35,031 nt of DNA from NCBI RefSeq assembly GCF_018129065.1, contig NZ_JAAEDM010000052.1, forward strand, positions 1-35,031. Direction: 5' to 3'. Numbering within the stretch: the stretch's first letter is position 1; the number at the start of each line of letters is the position of its first letter. Below are positions 6,910 to 16,632 of the stretch, piece after piece. Made by a program: the position numbers and the translations under genes. This DNA comes from Neoroseomonas soli. Its GTDB lineage: Bacteria > Pseudomonadota > Alphaproteobacteria > Acetobacterales > Acetobacteraceae. The notes beneath the pieces are model-generated. The model searched no databases, was not told the DNA's origin, and saw only the letters and a program-made list of their open reading frames with translations.

Positions 6910-7251
6910 TCAGGGCCATGGCCGGTCCGCATCCGCGCGCGAGGCCGGCGCGATCCAGGCCCGGGCCCGCAATGGGCCGCCATCGGTCATGACGGTCAGC
7001 GGGACCATGGCGTAGGCGCTGCCCTCGTACTCCGAGAGCCGCGCAAGGGCCGCCGGCCCGGCGCGGACCGCCGCGCCCTCGACCACGGACGCCGCATCCT
7101 CCACCAGCGTCGGATACGGCGTGCCGCGCAGGAAGACGCGCCGCCAGCCCTGGAGCCGCGCCGGCCGCAGCCGACGCGGCAGGTCGGGCTCGCCCGACAT
7201 GCGGGCGAGCACCTCCGGATCCAGCAGCGTGCCGTAGAGGAAGAGGATCAC
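6910..7251 (-). CDS. Gamma-glutamylcyclotransferase-like (AIG2/GGACT) protein
   Basis: A 113-residue protein of the AIG2/GGCT fold. FLYGTLLDPEVL at the N-terminus is the YGTL substrate-binding loop, and LSEYEGSAY (72-80) supplies the conserved acid (Glu76 is the likely catalytic residue). The family releases 5-oxoproline from gamma-glutamyl amines or peptides; the substrate here is unknown. The protein is at the short end of the family. The start is GTG 7251, which overlaps the TctC stop in a 4-base GTGA, so it depends on translation of the upstream gene. That placement makes a role with the TctC-bound ligand possible, but this is inference. Confidence 0.78.
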   Translation of the reverse strand: MILFLYGTLLDPEVLARMSGEPDLPRRLRPARLQGWRRVFLRGTPYPTLVEDAASVVEGAAVRAGPAALARLSEYEGSAYAMVPLTVMTDGGPLRARAWIAPASRADADRPWP

Positions 7252-8231
7252 TCGGGCCTGAGTTGCACGCTCGCCACCAGGTCGCGGATCTTGATGGACT
7301 GGGCACGCACCATGGTGCCGAAGCTGTCCGCGTCGGAACCGACCGGCTCGGCGCCCACCTCCTCGCAGCGCTTCACGAAGTCCGGGTGGCGGGCGGCGGC
7401 GGCGATCTCGCGGTTCAGCCGCGCCATGACGGGGGCCGGCGTGCGCGCGGGGGCGAAGAAGCCGTTCCAGCCTTCCAGTTCCAGCGAGGCGAAACCCAGT
7501 TCCCGCACCGTCGGGACGTTCGGCAGCACCGCGGCGCGGCGGGAGGCGACATTGGCGAGCCCCTTCAGCGCCCCGGACCGCACATGCCCGAAGGAGGTCG
7601 AGATCTGGTCGCCGCCGAGTTGCACCCGCCCCGCGATCAGTTCCTGCACCAGCGGCGCGGCACCGCGGAAGGGCACGTGTTCCATCCGCACGCCGGTTTC
7701 CCGCTTCAGCACCTCCCCGACCATGTTCATGAAGGAGCCGGGGCCGGTCGAGCCATAGAAGACCGGGTTCGGCTGCGCCTTCGCCCAATCGATGAAGCCC
7801 TTGAGGTCGTTCGCCGGCACCGCCGGGTTGGCGAGGACCACCAGCGGCACGTTGGCACCGAGGGAAAGCGGCGCGAAGTCGCGCTCGATGTCGTGCGGTG
7901 GGCGTCCGGCGAGCGTCAGCGTCGCCGTCGTCGTCGGGAAGGTGATGTTGTGGAAGAGCAGCGTGTAGCCGTCCGGCGCCGCCTTCGCGACCACGTCCGC
8001 GCCGATCGAGCCGCCGCCGCCCCCACGGTTCTCCACCACGACGGATTGCCCCATCGTCTCGGTCATCCGCTGCGCGAAGAGCCGCGCGAGCAGGTCCGTC
8101 GTGCCGCCGGCCGGAAACGGCACGACGATGCGGATGGGGCGGTTGGGGTAGTCCTGCTGCGCGCCGGCAAGGCCGGGGACAGCAAGCGTGCCCCCCATTG
8201 CGAGCAGCAGCGATCGACGCTGGGTGGTCAT
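7248..8231 (-). CDS. TctC/Bug-family periplasmic solute receptor
   Basis: A 327-residue periplasmic binding protein. A signal peptide is visible (RRSLLLAMGGTLAVPGLAGAQQ, cleavage near residue 24). The mature part starts YPNRPIRIVVPFPAGGTTD, the classic Bug ligand loop, and continues with VVENRGGGGGSIGADVVAKAAPDGYTLL and HVPFRGAAPLVQEL. These receptors deliver carboxylates to the TctAB tripartite transporter or act as sensors. No tctA or tctB gene is in this window, so it is an orphan, as is common in Acetobacteraceae and Burkholderiales. GGGAGGAGA lies about 8 bases before the ATG at 8231. It overlaps the cyclotransferase-like gene downstream by 4 bases. Ligand unknown. Confidence 0.93.
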   Translation of the reverse strand: MTTQRRSLLLAMGGTLAVPGLAGAQQDYPNRPIRIVVPFPAGGTTDLLARLFAQRMTETMGQSVVVENRGGGGGSIGADVVAKAAPDGYTLLFHNITFPTTTATLTLAGRPPHDIERDFAPLSLGANVPLVVLANPAVPANDLKGFIDWAKAQPNPVFYGSTGPGSFMNMVGEVLKRETGVRMEHVPFRGAAPLVQELIAGRVQLGGDQISTSFGHVRSGALKGLANVASRRAAVLPNVPTVRELGFASLELEGWNGFFAPARTPAPVMARLNREIAAAARHPDFVKRCEEVGAEPVGSDADSFGTMVRAQSIKIRDLVASVQLRPE

Positions 8232-8309
8232 TCCCGGTTCTCCTCCCGCTGCCCTGACTGGGCCGCAGGAGGAAATGCTAGACTGGGAAAAGCGAGATCG
8301 GAAAGTCGC

Positions 8310-9722
8310 TCAGTGCCCCGCGTTCTCGCCCGAGAAATCCGGCGCGTCGAGGCCGCTCGCAACCAGTTGCTTCACGAGCTGCGCCTTCAGCCGCTCGAGC
8401 CCCTCGGCGCTCTTGGCCTCGCAGCGTGCCACCAGCACTGCCTGGGTGTTGGAAGCGCGGAGGAGCCACCAGCCGTCCTCGGTCAGCACGCGCACGCCGT
8501 CGACGTCCTGCACCTTGGCGCCATCGGCGGCGAGGCGGTCCTTCACTTCCTTCACCACCTCGAACTTGCGGGCTTCGTCGCAGTTGAAGCGCAGTTCCGG
8601 CGTGTTGATCACCTGCGGCAGCGCGGCGCGGACGTCTGCGAGAGTCCCCTGCATGCGCGCGACGATGCCGAGCAGCCGCACGGCCGAGTAGGGCGCGTCG
8701 TCGAAGCCGTACCACTTGTCGGCGAAGAAGATGTGGCCGGACATCTCGCCGGCGAGCGGGCTGCCCGTCTCGGCCATCTTCGCCTTGATCAGCGAATGGC
8801 CCGTCTTCCACATCAGCGGGTTGCCGCCGGCCTTCGCCACCTCGTCGAACAGCACCTGGGAGGCCTTCACGTCGGCGATGATGGTGCCGCCGGGCTTCGT
8901 CTTCAGGACATCCCGCGCCAGCACGATCAGCAACTGGTCGCCGAAGAGAACGTGGCCCTCGTTGTCCACCACGCCGATGCGGTCGCCGTCGCCGTCGAAG
9001 GCGATGCCGAGGTCGGCCTTCTCCCGCGCCACCTCGTGGATGATCTGCTCGAGGTTCTTCGCCACCGTCGGGTCGGGGTGATGGTTCGGGAAGGTGCCGT
9101 CCACATCGCCGTTGATGACGAAATGCGTCCCCGGCAGGCGCGCGGCGAGCGCCTTCACGATCGGCCCGGCCGAGCCGTTGCCCGGGTCCCACACCACCTT
9201 CAGCTTGCGGTCGCCGCCGTCCCAGTCCTGCAGCACACGGTCGGCGTAGCGCGCGGCGATGTCCACCGACCGGTCGGTGCCCGCATGCTCCGGCACCACG
9301 TCGCCCTCGGCTGCCATGCGCCCGATCTCCTGGATCGCAGCGCCGTAGAAAGGCTTCTTGCCGATCATCATCTTGAAGCCGTTGTAGTTGGGCGGATTGT
9401 GGCTGCCCGTCACCATCGCCGCGCCGTCGGCCTGCTGGTCGTAGGCGGCGAAATACAGCATCGGCGTGGCGCAGAGGCCGATCCGCACCACTTCCAGCCC
9501 GCAGGCGCGCAGGCCGGCGACGAGCTGCGCCTCGAGCTCCGGCGAATGCAGCCGCCCGTCATAGCCGACCGCGACGCGCTTCCCGCCGCCGCGCACCACC
9601 ACGGACCCGAAGCAGCGGCCGATGGCGAAGGCGTCCTCGGGCTTCAGCGTTTTCCCGACGATGCCGCGGATGTCGTATTCGCGCAGGACCGTCGGGTCGA
9701 AGCGGTGGCGGAAGGCGGTCAT
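8310..9722 (-). CDS. Phosphomannomutase / phosphoglucomutase
   Basis: A 470-residue alpha-D-phosphohexomutase interconverting mannose-6-P/mannose-1-P or glucose-6-P/glucose-1-P, cytoplasmic. Key sites are visible: phosphoserine Ser107 in TGSHNP; the Mg-binding loop DGDGDR (243-248); the sugar-binding loop GEMSGH; and the phosphate-binding RASNTQ near the C-terminus. Its length matches the AlgC/PgmG bifunctional type. The start at 9722 ([20 protein letters not shown]) fits the family and has CGGAGT upstream. It begins 10 bases after the UDP-glucose dehydrogenase stop, so both are probably one transcript. Together they feed glucose-1-P and UDP-glucuronate into polysaccharide or lipopolysaccharide synthesis. 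Whether Man or Glc is preferred cannot be told. Confidence 0.93.
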   Translation of the reverse strand: MTAFRHRFDPTVLREYDIRGIVGKTLKPEDAFAIGRCFGSVVVRGGGKRVAVGYDGRLHSPELEAQLVAGLRACGLEVVRIGLCATPMLYFAAYDQQADGAAMVTGSHNPPNYNGFKMMIGKKPFYGAAIQEIGRMAAEGDVVPEHAGTDRSVDIAARYADRVLQDWDGGDRKLKVVWDPGNGSAGPIVKALAARLPGTHFVINGDVDGTFPNHHPDPTVAKNLEQIIHEVAREKADLGIAFDGDGDRIGVVDNEGHVLFGDQLLIVLARDVLKTKPGGTIIADVKASQVLFDEVAKAGGNPLMWKTGHSLIKAKMAETGSPLAGEMSGHIFFADKWYGFDDAPYSAVRLLGIVARMQGTLADVRAALPQVINTPELRFNCDEARKFEVVKEVKDRLAADGAKVQDVDGVRVLTEDGWWLLRASNTQAVLVARCEAKSAEGLERLKAQLVKQLVASGLDAPDFSGENAGH

Positions 9723-9732
9723 GGTCACTCCG

Positions 9733-11037
9733 TTACGGGCGGCCGATGGAAGAATAGGCGAGACCGGCCGCGCGCATCGCCACCGGGTCCCAGACATTGC
9801 GGAGGTCGAGAATGACACCGCCCTTCATGGCGGCCTTGAGGCGATCCGGTGACAGCGCGCGGAATTCGTTCCATTCCGTCAGCACGACCACGGCATCGGC
9901 CCCTTCGGCGGCGCCGAGCGCGCTGTCGGCGAAGCGCACCGCCGCCGGCAGCGCTTCCCGCGCATGGGCCGGCTGCGGGTCGTAGGCGGACACCTCCACC
10001 CCGGCGGCGACCAGCCTGGGCAGGATCACCAGCGACGGCGCGTCGCGCATGTCGTCCGTCTCGGGCTTGAAGGTCACGCCGAGCACGCCGACGCGCTTGC
10101 CCGCCGGCTCCGGCCCCAGCGCCGCGAGGATGCGGTCGGCCATGGCCGCCTTGCGCGATTCGTTCACCGCGATGGTGGTTTCCACCAGCCGCACGGGCAC
10201 CCCAGCATCCTGCGCGGTGCGCGCCAGCGCCAGCGTGTCCTTGGGGAAGCAGGACCCGCCATACCCCGGCCCGGGATGCAGGAACTTCCGCCCGATGCGG
10301 CCATCGAGCCCCATGCCGCGCGCCACGTCGTGGACGTCGGCGCCGACCTTCTCGCAGAGGTCGGCGATCTCGTTGATGAAAGTGATCTTGGTCGCGAGGA
10401 AGGCATTGGCGGCGTACTTGATGAGCTCGGCGCTCTCGATGGACACCGCCAGCACCGGCGTCTCGATCAGGTAGAGCGGGCGATACAGCCGCTTCAGCAC
10501 GGTCAGCGCGCGTTCGTCATCGACGCCGATCACCACCCGGTCGGGCCGCATGAAGTCGCCGATGGCGCTGCCCTCGCGCAGGAATTCCGGATTGGAGGCG
10601 ACGCTGATCGGCAGGTCCGGCCGCACGCGGCGGACGATGGCCTGCACCTCCCGCCCCGTACCGACCGGCACGGTGGATTTCGTCACCAGCACCAGCGGCC
10701 CCTCGGCGGCCTTCGCCACCTGCTCGGCGGCGGCATAGACATAGGTCAGGTCGGCATGCCCGTCCCCGCGCCGCGTCGGCGTGCCGACGGCGAGGAACAC
10801 CGCATCCGCCCCGCGCACCGCCTGGGCGAGGTCGGTGGTGAAGGTCAGCCGCCCGTCGCGGGCATTCTCGGCCACCAGCTTGTCGAGGCCCGGCTCGTAG
10901 ATCGGCATGATCCCGGCGCGCAGGCCGTCGATCTTCGCCGGGTCCACGTCCATCACCGTCACGTCGACGCCGAATTCGGCGAAGCACGCGCCGGAGACGA
11001 GGCCGACATAGCCGGCGCCGATCATGGCGATGCGCAT
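9733..11037 (-). CDS. ugd: UDP-glucose 6-dehydrogenase
   Basis: A 434-residue NAD-dependent enzyme oxidising UDP-glucose to UDP-glucuronate in two steps. The N-terminal Rossmann motif is [12 protein letters not shown] (6-17). The catalytic thiol is Cys263 in GGSCFPKDT. Lys207 in [10 protein letters not shown] belongs to the active site, and the C-terminal UDP-binding domain contains [16 protein letters not shown]. Length and motifs are complete. The ATG at 11037 has GAGGGAA upstream. It is followed 10 bases later by the phosphohexomutase and preceded by the MprF-like gene with a 66-base gap. UDP-glucuronate is a precursor for capsular or exopolysaccharide and for aminoarabinose lipid A modification. 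The sequence does not show which is made. Confidence 0.95.
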   Translation of the reverse strand: MRIAMIGAGYVGLVSGACFAEFGVDVTVMDVDPAKIDGLRAGIMPIYEPGLDKLVAENARDGRLTFTTDLAQAVRGADAVFLAVGTPTRRGDGHADLTYVYAAAEQVAKAAEGPLVLVTKSTVPVGTGREVQAIVRRVRPDLPISVASNPEFLREGSAIGDFMRPDRVVIGVDDERALTVLKRLYRPLYLIETPVLAVSIESAELIKYAANAFLATKITFINEIADLCEKVGADVHDVARGMGLDGRIGRKFLHPGPGYGGSCFPKDTLALARTAQDAGVPVRLVETTIAVNESRKAAMADRILAALGPEPAGKRVGVLGVTFKPETDDMRDAPSLVILPRLVAAGVEVSAYDPQPAHAREALPAAVRFADSALGAAEGADAVVVLTEWNEFRALSPDRLKAAMKGGVILDLRNVWDPVAMRAAGLAYSSIGRP

Positions 11038-11103
11038 GGGGTTCCCTCATGGGTCGGCAAGGCATGGGTGGAATGGCCGGAAGCGGCCGGCCTGGCAAGC
11101 CGG

Positions 11104-13062
11104 TCAGCCGGCATGGTCGGCCTCGGGGAGCAGGGGCAGCAGCGCCTCGAGGTCGCGCTCGGCCCGGCAGGCCAGGTAGCGCGGTGCATTGCCGTCGGCA
11201 TCCAGCGCGAAGGGCGTCAGCCCGATATCGGCATAGACGCGCAGCAGGTCCGGCCCGACACGCCAGAAGGCGGGGTCGACGCGCGCCTGTTCGCAGATGT
11301 CGCGGAACCGCCAGACCGCCGAGATGCGGTCGCGTTCCTCCCCTGCCGGATCGCCGAGCGCAAGCCAGACATCGCCCCGCCGCACGAAGGCGAAGCCCGC
11401 GCGCCCGCCATCCCCGAAGACGGCGCCGTCCGCCCCGCCCTCGGGCGGGGCCATGGCGCCGAGGGCAAGCAGTCGCTCGCGCACGGAGGAATCGTAGGCC
11501 AACGCCGGCACCCGCGCCGGGCGCAGCAGGCGCGCCGCGGCCACCAGCAGCAACACGGCGGCAAACCCGACCGCGAAGCGCAGCGAGGGCGGTGCCTCGG
11601 CCGAAAGCACCACGCCCCACCAGGAATAGTCGGCGAAGCGGCCGCTATAGGCCACCGTGGCAAGGGTCAGGCCGCAGATCGCCCCCGCGGTCAGCGCCAG
11701 CAGCCCCTCGGCCGAGAGCGGTTCGGCGATCAGCCGCGCGCGGCGGTAGAAGGCCGGCCGGGTCGCGCCGAGGAGCACCGACACCAGCAGGAACAGGCCG
11801 GTCAGCCACAGGGCCTCCCCGCGCAGCCAGGTGATCGCGGCGCCATTCAGCAGCAGCAGCAGCGCCGCCCACCAGGCGATCGCCAGCCGCCGCACCAGCC
11901 CATAGACGGCGACCAGCAGCAGCGAGCCGACCACGGAGGCCGCGAGATGGCTGCCCGCGTCGTCCAGCAGGTCGAAGACGCCGTCGAGCAGGTTGGGCTT
12001 GGGCGGCAGCGCGCCGATGAAGATCAGCGTGACCGCTGCGATGGCCGTGAGGCCCGCCACCGCCGATACCTCGAAGGAGATGGCGACGCCGCGCTCGGGC
12101 CCGATGCGGTCCAGGATATGCCGCCGCTGGCTCACCTCGAAGCCGGCGAAGAGCACCCCCGCCAGGAACAGCGGCACGATGTAGTAGAGCAGGCGGAACA
12201 GCAGCAGCGCGCCGATCGCCTCGGGCGTCGGCATGTAGCCGGCCAGGCCGAAGAGGATCGCCCCGTCGAAGACGCCGATGCCCCCGGGCACGTTGGCGAC
12301 GATGCCGGCCGAGAGCGCAGCGATGTAGATGCCGAGGAAGTGCAGGAAGGTCAGCCCTTCCGCCGGCGGCAGCAGCGCCCAGAAGATCATCGCCGTCACG
12401 CCGACATCGGCGCTCGCGAGCAGCGTCTGCGCCAGCGCCATGCGGAAGCCCGGCAGGTCGATCTGGTGCCCGAAGAGCCGGAAATGCGGCACGAAGCGCG
12501 CCATCAGGATGTAGGCCGCGACGATGCCCCACAGCAGCCCGCCGACCGCCTGCATCACCCAGCGCGGCGCGCCTTCCCCGAAGAAGGGCAGCACGTCGGG
12601 CTCGAAGAGCAGCACCGTCCCGCCCAGCGCGAAGCCGCCCAGCCCGAAGGTGAGCGAGGTGAAGGCGACCACCTTCGCGATCGCGACCGGCGGCAGCCCC
12701 CAGGCGGCATAGAAGCGGTAGCGCACCGCCGCCCCCGACACCGTGGCGAAGCCGAGGTTGTTCGCCAGCGAATAGGCGCAGAAGGAGGCGAGCGAGGTCC
12801 GCAGGTAGGACACCGGATGTCCCGCATAGACCGACCCCAATCGGTCATAGGCGGTGAGCACGACATAGGCGAGCAGCGTGAAACCCGCTGCCGACCACAG
12901 CGTGGCGGCAGGTGTCGCGTGCAGCGCCTCCCGGATGTCCTGCCAGGAGAGGTTGCGGAATTCCCGCTGCACCACATAGAGCGCGCCGACGAGCAGCAGC
13001 AGCCCGAACACGGTCGGGCCGTGGCGCTTCACCAGCGCGACGGCGCGCGCCCCGATGCTCAC
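11104..13062 (-). CDS. MprF-like phosphatidylglycerol lysyltransferase/flippase, C-terminally short
   Basis: A 652-residue membrane protein. Residues from about 15 to 520 form many hydrophobic segments in two blocks: a UPF0104/YbhN-type flippase core (with [34 protein letters not shown] and [10 protein letters not shown]) and a second membrane block. A soluble tail of only about 133 residues follows. In full MprF (about 840-880 residues) the cytosolic synthase part is about 330 residues with two GNAT-like lobes; here only the first lobe ([14 protein letters not shown] to [14 protein letters not shown]) is present. The missing part cannot be a local frameshift, since ugd starts 67 bases later. 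The enzyme is therefore probably unable to make lysyl-phosphatidylglycerol, though the flippase could work. The GTG start overlaps the lysK stop (GTGA), linking it to the enzyme that makes Lys-tRNA. Confidence 0.85.
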   Translation of the reverse strand: MSIGARAVALVKRHGPTVFGLLLLVGALYVVQREFRNLSWQDIREALHATPAATLWSAAGFTLLAYVVLTAYDRLGSVYAGHPVSYLRTSLASFCAYSLANNLGFATVSGAAVRYRFYAAWGLPPVAIAKVVAFTSLTFGLGGFALGGTVLLFEPDVLPFFGEGAPRWVMQAVGGLLWGIVAAYILMARFVPHFRLFGHQIDLPGFRMALAQTLLASADVGVTAMIFWALLPPAEGLTFLHFLGIYIAALSAGIVANVPGGIGVFDGAILFGLAGYMPTPEAIGALLLFRLLYYIVPLFLAGVLFAGFEVSQRRHILDRIGPERGVAISFEVSAVAGLTAIAAVTLIFIGALPPKPNLLDGVFDLLDDAGSHLAASVVGSLLLVAVYGLVRRLAIAWWAALLLLLNGAAITWLRGEALWLTGLFLLVSVLLGATRPAFYRRARLIAEPLSAEGLLALTAGAICGLTLATVAYSGRFADYSWWGVVLSAEAPPSLRFAVGFAAVLLLVAAARLLRPARVPALAYDSSVRERLLALGAMAPPEGGADGAVFGDGGRAGFAFVRRGDVWLALGDPAGEERDRISAVWRFRDICEQARVDPAFWRVGPDLLRVYADIGLTPFALDADGNAPRYLACRAERDLEALLPLLPEADHAG

Positions 13063-14702
13063 GCCGCCGGCGTCTCCTCGCGCGCCAGCGCCGTCTCGAT
13101 CAGGCCGATCGTGCCGGCGATGCCGTAGAGCGCGACGAAGCCGCCGAAGCGCGGGCCTTCCTCCTGCCCCAGCAGCACCTGGTAGAGCGCGTTGAACCAA
13201 GCGCGGGAAACGCCCATCGACCCATCCTTGTTTGGCTGCAGGAAGGGTTCCCGCCGCCCGGCGTCATAGACCAGGTCCTGGATGGCCTTCGCACGATCCT
13301 CGGCGGGCATGGCTTCCAGGTCCGCCGCGCGGTCGCGCAGCGCCGCCATCAGGGCCTGCAACGCCTCGCGCTCGGCGGGCGTCGGGGTGCGGAAGCGCTT
13401 CGTCGGCGCGACGAAGTCCCGATAGTAGTGGACGGCGTGCTCGACGAGCTTGCCCAGCAGCGGCTGCGTCGCCGGCGTCGCACCCGGAGCGTAGCGCGCG
13501 AGGAAGCCCCAGAGGATCTCCGGGTCGTCCGCGTTCACCACGCTCGCGAGGTTCAGCAGCATGGCGAAGGAGACCGGCGGCTCCGGGTCGTTCGGCACCG
13601 CGCCGGCATGGATGTGCCAGGCGGGCACCGCAGGATCTGCCACCGTGCGCAGCCGGGCGCGGTGCTGGAGGTATTCGTCCACTGCGCGCGGGATCTGGTC
13701 GAAATACAGCCGCTTCGCGCGCTGCGGCTGGTTGAACATGAACTGCGCGAGGCTCTCGGGCGGCGCGTAGCGCAGCCATTCCTCGATGGTCAGCCCATTG
13801 CCCTTGGACTTGCTGATCTTCTGCCCCTCGGCGTCGAGGAACAGCTCGTAGGTGAAGGATTCCGGCGGCTCGCCGCCCAGCACCCGGCAGATCGCCGAGG
13901 ACAGCTTCACGGAATCGATCAGGTCCTTGCCCGACATCTCGTAGTCCACGCCAAGCGCGAACCAGCGCAGCGCCCAGTCCGCCTTCCACTGCGCCTTGCA
14001 GTGGCCGCCGGTGATGCGGGTGCCGAAGCGCTCGCCGGTCGCGGGATCCACCCAGACCAGCAGGTCCTCGGCCGGGCGCACTTCCTCCATCGGCACCTGC
14101 ATGACGATGCCGGTCTTCGGATGGATGGGCAGGAAGGGCGAATAGGTCGCGCGCCGGTCCGGCCCGAGGGTCGGCAGGATCACGCCACGCACCTCCTCGT
14201 GCCGTTCCGCCATGCGCAGCAGCGCGGCGTCGAAGCGACCCGACCTGTAGTAGTCGGAGGAAGACGCGAACTCGTACTCGAAGCCGAAGGCATCGAGGAA
14301 CGCGCGCAGCCGCGCGTTATTGTGATGCCCGAAGCTCTCATGCGTGCCGAATGGGTCCGGCACGGCGGTCACCGGCCGGCCGAGATGCTGGGCCAGCATC
14401 TCCTTGTTCGGCACGTTGTCCGGGACCTTGCGCAGCCCGTCCATGTCGTCGCTGAAGGCGACGAGCCGGGAACGCCTGCCGGTCAGCAGCTCGAAGGCGC
14501 GCCGCACCCAGGTGGTGCGCGCCACCTCCCCGAAGGTGCCGATATGCGGCAGGCCCGAGGGGCCATAGCCGGTCTCGAACAGCGCCTCGGCCTTGCCCGA
14601 TTTCTCCAGCCGCGCGGCGACCTTCCGGGCTTCCTCGAAGGGCCAGGCCTTGACGGCGGAGAGATCGGTCGGGGCGGGGTTCGTCACGGTGGCGGAACTC
14701 AT
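13059..14702 (-). CDS. lysK: Class I lysyl-tRNA synthetase
   Basis: A 547-residue class I enzyme charging tRNA-Lys with lysine in the cytoplasm. The HIGH-type motif is PHIGTF (52-57) after GYGPSGL, and the KMSKS-type motif is KISKS (295-299). The middle carries [40 protein letters not shown] and the TYELFLD segment, all typical of LysK and unlike class II LysS. Class I LysRS is usual in alphaproteobacteria. The ATG at 14702 is used, but it lacks a good Shine-Dalgarno sequence; a GTG six codons in (14687) is the alternative. Its stop overlaps the mprF-like GTG by 4 bases, so both are translated from one message. Confidence 0.96.
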   Translation of the reverse strand: MSSATVTNPAPTDLSAVKAWPFEEARKVAARLEKSGKAEALFETGYGPSGLPHIGTFGEVARTTWVRRAFELLTGRRSRLVAFSDDMDGLRKVPDNVPNKEMLAQHLGRPVTAVPDPFGTHESFGHHNNARLRAFLDAFGFEYEFASSSDYYRSGRFDAALLRMAERHEEVRGVILPTLGPDRRATYSPFLPIHPKTGIVMQVPMEEVRPAEDLLVWVDPATGERFGTRITGGHCKAQWKADWALRWFALGVDYEMSGKDLIDSVKLSSAICRVLGGEPPESFTYELFLDAEGQKISKSKGNGLTIEEWLRYAPPESLAQFMFNQPQRAKRLYFDQIPRAVDEYLQHRARLRTVADPAVPAWHIHAGAVPNDPEPPVSFAMLLNLASVVNADDPEILWGFLARYAPGATPATQPLLGKLVEHAVHYYRDFVAPTKRFRTPTPAEREALQALMAALRDRAADLEAMPAEDRAKAIQDLVYDAGRREPFLQPNKDGSMGVSRAWFNALYQVLLGQEEGPRFGGFVALYGIAGTIGLIETALAREETPAA

Positions 14703-15062
14703 GCGGCAATCGGAGGGGCGTTATAGGTGGCCGCGCGGGCCGGCGCGACCCCGGGGGTATTTCGTTCTGCCCGCGGAAGCCGGGCAGGCCGCATCCGGGC
14801 GCCCATGCGCCTTGTGCGGCAACGCGCGGAAAACCCGTCCGCGGCCCCTGGCATCGCGACCCGCGCGGGCAGTTCCAGCGGTCCCGGCCGGTCGGAACGC
14901 GCGCTCCCGGACCGGCGCAAAGCCTCGGCCCGCCCGTCATGCTTCCGGCCAGGATCCGCCCCGCTGCGGAATCCGGGCGCCAAGGGCAAGAAACCATTGG
15001 TCCAGCCGGGGCTTCGGGGTAAGGATCGCGCCCCTTCAACCGTCGAAAGGACATTAAGGGAC
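14703..15062. other. 360-bp intergenic region between divergent lysK and asd
   Basis: No convincing gene is seen. It must hold the promoters for both divergent genes. A perfect 7-bp hairpin (CTGCCCG at 14767-14773 with CGGGCAG at 14781-14787) is present. A weak candidate asd promoter is TTGGTC, 17 bases, TAAGGA, near 15018-15046. GAAAGGAC and AAGGG shortly before 15063 give the asd ribosome binding site. Confidence 0.4.
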
Positions 15063-16076
15063 ATGCGTGTCGGTATTGTCGGCGCCACCGGTGCGGTGGG
15101 CCGCGAGCTGGTGGACGTTCTGGGGCGCCGGGCCTTCCCGGTCACCTCGCTGAGGCTCTTCGCCTCCGCCCGCAGCGCCGGCACGAAAACGAAAACGCCC
15201 TTCGGCGAGGTCGAGATCGAGGAATTCTCCGACGCCGCCGTGCGCGACCTCGACCTCGCCCTCCTCGCGGTCTCAGGCGACTTCGCCAAGGCGCATGCGC
15301 CGAAGATGGTCGAGGCCGGCGTGACCGTCGTGGACAATTCCTCGGCCTTCCGCCTGCACGACAATGTCCCGCTGGTGGTGCCGGAGGTGAACGCCTCGGC
15401 CATCGGCCCGGCGCGGCTGATCGCCAATCCGAACTGCACCACGGCGATCCTCGTCGTCGCGCTCGAGCCGCTGCGCCAGGCCTTCGGGCTGAAGCGCGTG
15501 ATCGTCTCGACCTACCAGGCGGCCTCCGGCGCCGGCGCCGAGGGCATGGCGGAGCTCGAGCGCGAGACCCGTCGCGTCCTGGTGGATGGCGCCAAGCCGC
15601 AGGCCGAGGTCTTCCGCTGGCCGCTCGCCTTCAACGTCATCCCGCAGATCGATGTCTTCCAGCCCAACGGCTACACGAAGGAAGAAATGAAGGTCGTGTG
15701 GGAGAGCCGGAAGATCATGGGCATGCCCGATCTTCCCATCTCCTGCACCGCGGTCCGCATCCCGACCATGCGGGTGCACGCGGAAGCCGTGACGATCGAG
15801 ACCGAGCGCCCCGTCACCCCGGAGACGGCGCGCGAGGTCCTGCGCCGCGCGGCCGGCGTGAAGGTGGTGGACGACCCTGAGCACGGCCTCTACCCGATGC
15901 CGATCAATGCGACCGGCCAGGACGACATCGAAGCCGGTCGCATCCGCGCCAACCCGGTCTTCGGCGACCACGGCCTCGACTTCTTCCTCTGCGGCGACCA
16001 GTTGCTGAAGGGCGCGGCCCTGAACGCGGTGCAGATCGCCGAGCGCCTGCCGGGCCTGGCCCGCAAGGCGGCATGA
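15063..16076 (+). CDS. asd: Aspartate-semialdehyde dehydrogenase
   Basis: A 337-residue NADP-dependent enzyme reducing aspartyl-4-phosphate to aspartate-4-semialdehyde, the branch point for lysine/diaminopimelate, threonine and methionine. The nucleotide-binding motif is GIVGATGAVGRELVDVL (4-20). The acylated thiol is Cys125 in NPNCTTAI, with Gln152 in YQAASGAGAEG and general-acid His239 in RIPTMRVHAEAV. It is complete and of normal length. The ATG at 15063 is preceded by AAGGG and GAAAGGAC. It stands alone on the plus strand, facing the dsrE-like gene, with a palindromic hairpin just after its stop. Confidence 0.97.
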   Translation: MRVGIVGATGAVGRELVDVLGRRAFPVTSLRLFASARSAGTKTKTPFGEVEIEEFSDAAVRDLDLALLAVSGDFAKAHAPKMVEAGVTVVDNSSAFRLHDNVPLVVPEVNASAIGPARLIANPNCTTAILVVALEPLRQAFGLKRVIVSTYQAASGAGAEGMAELERETRRVLVDGAKPQAEVFRWPLAFNVIPQIDVFQPNGYTKEEMKVVWESRKIMGMPDLPISCTAVRIPTMRVHAEAVTIETERPVTPETAREVLRRAAGVKVVDDPEHGLYPMPINATGQDDIEAGRIRANPVFGDHGLDFFLCGDQLLKGAALNAVQIAERLPGLARKAA

Positions 16077-16082
16077 TACGGG

Positions 16083-16106
16083 GCGGGGGGAGGCGCCTCC
16101 CCCCGC
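16083..16106. terminator. 24-bp palindromic hairpin after asd
   Basis: A perfect 24-bp palindrome lies 6 bases after the asd stop. It can fold into a 10-bp stem with a GCGC loop in RNA from either strand. It sits between convergent asd and the dsrE-like gene (ends 16154), as expected of a bidirectional terminator. There is no T-run. Confidence 0.6.
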
Positions 16107-16153
16107 TGACGCCCGCCCTGGCCGGCGCGGGTCCGGCGCCGGTGGCGCGCCGT

Positions 16154-16507
16154 TCAGAACACCAGCACCTTGTCCGCGGCCTCGGTCGCGGCAGCGAGTT
16201 CGTCCATGGTGCTGCGGGCGGCCCCCGCCACCATCTCCTCCGTCGTCATGCCGCGCGCATCCATGCAGGTTCCGCAGAGCAGGACCGACCCCTTGCCCGC
16301 CAGCACGCGCCCCAGCATGCGCTCGAGGCTGTAATACCCCTCCGGCACCTTTTGCCCGCGCCGGGCGGCGATGACCGCATCGGCCATCAGGAACACCGTC
16401 ACGGTGTTTTCCGGGCTGCGTTTCAGCAGGGCGCCGGCCAGGCGCAGGGCGTTGTAACAGCGCTCCGTCCCGTAGGGCGGGTCGTTGATGATCAGCAGCA
16501 CGTTCAT
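16154..16507 (-). CDS. DsrE-family sulfur-relay-like protein
   Basis: A 117-residue protein of the DsrE/DsrF-like fold: MNVLLIINDPPYGTERCYNALRLAGAL at the N-terminus, TVTVFLMADAV as the second strand (36-46), and LLCGTCMDARGM with Cys78 and Cys81 near the conserved cysteine position. The family carries sulfur (tRNA thiolation, dissimilatory sulfur metabolism) or binds small ligands. The CGTC pair would allow persulfide or disulfide chemistry. No Dsr or Tus genes are nearby, so the pathway is unknown. GGGAGGCG before the ATG at 16507 supports the start. It is divergent to the helicase gene across 125 bp. Confidence 0.85.
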   Translation of the reverse strand: MNVLLIINDPPYGTERCYNALRLAGALLKRSPENTVTVFLMADAVIAARRGQKVPEGYYSLERMLGRVLAGKGSVLLCGTCMDARGMTTEEMVAGAARSTMDELAAATEAADKVLVF

Positions 16508-16561
16508 GGACAGCGCCTCCCGCGCCGTGGGCGCAACGGCGCCCAGCGCCACGATAGTCGC

Positions 16562-16581
16562 GTTCCGGGCCCCGGCGGAAC
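16562..16581. repeat. Inverted repeat in the dsrE-like/helicase divergent promoter region
   Basis: GTTCCG (16562-16567) and CGGAAC (16576-16581) form a 6-bp inverted repeat with an 8-base GC spacer in the 125-bp gap between divergent genes. This is a possible operator, but the arms are short. Confidence 0.3.
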
Positions 16582-16632
16582 GCCGCGGCGCGGTGCCCTT
16601 CTGGCCGCGCACGGGATGGTTGGATTTCCTCG

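Noticed and set aside
9964..13128. Plus-strand open frame of over 1000 codons opposite ugd and the mprF-like gene
   Set aside because: Low-complexity Arg/Gln/His/Gly composition and full overlap with two well-supported minus-strand genes.
16077..16153. Possible small RNA from the palindrome after asd
   Set aside because: Best explained as a bidirectional terminator; no promoter is visible.
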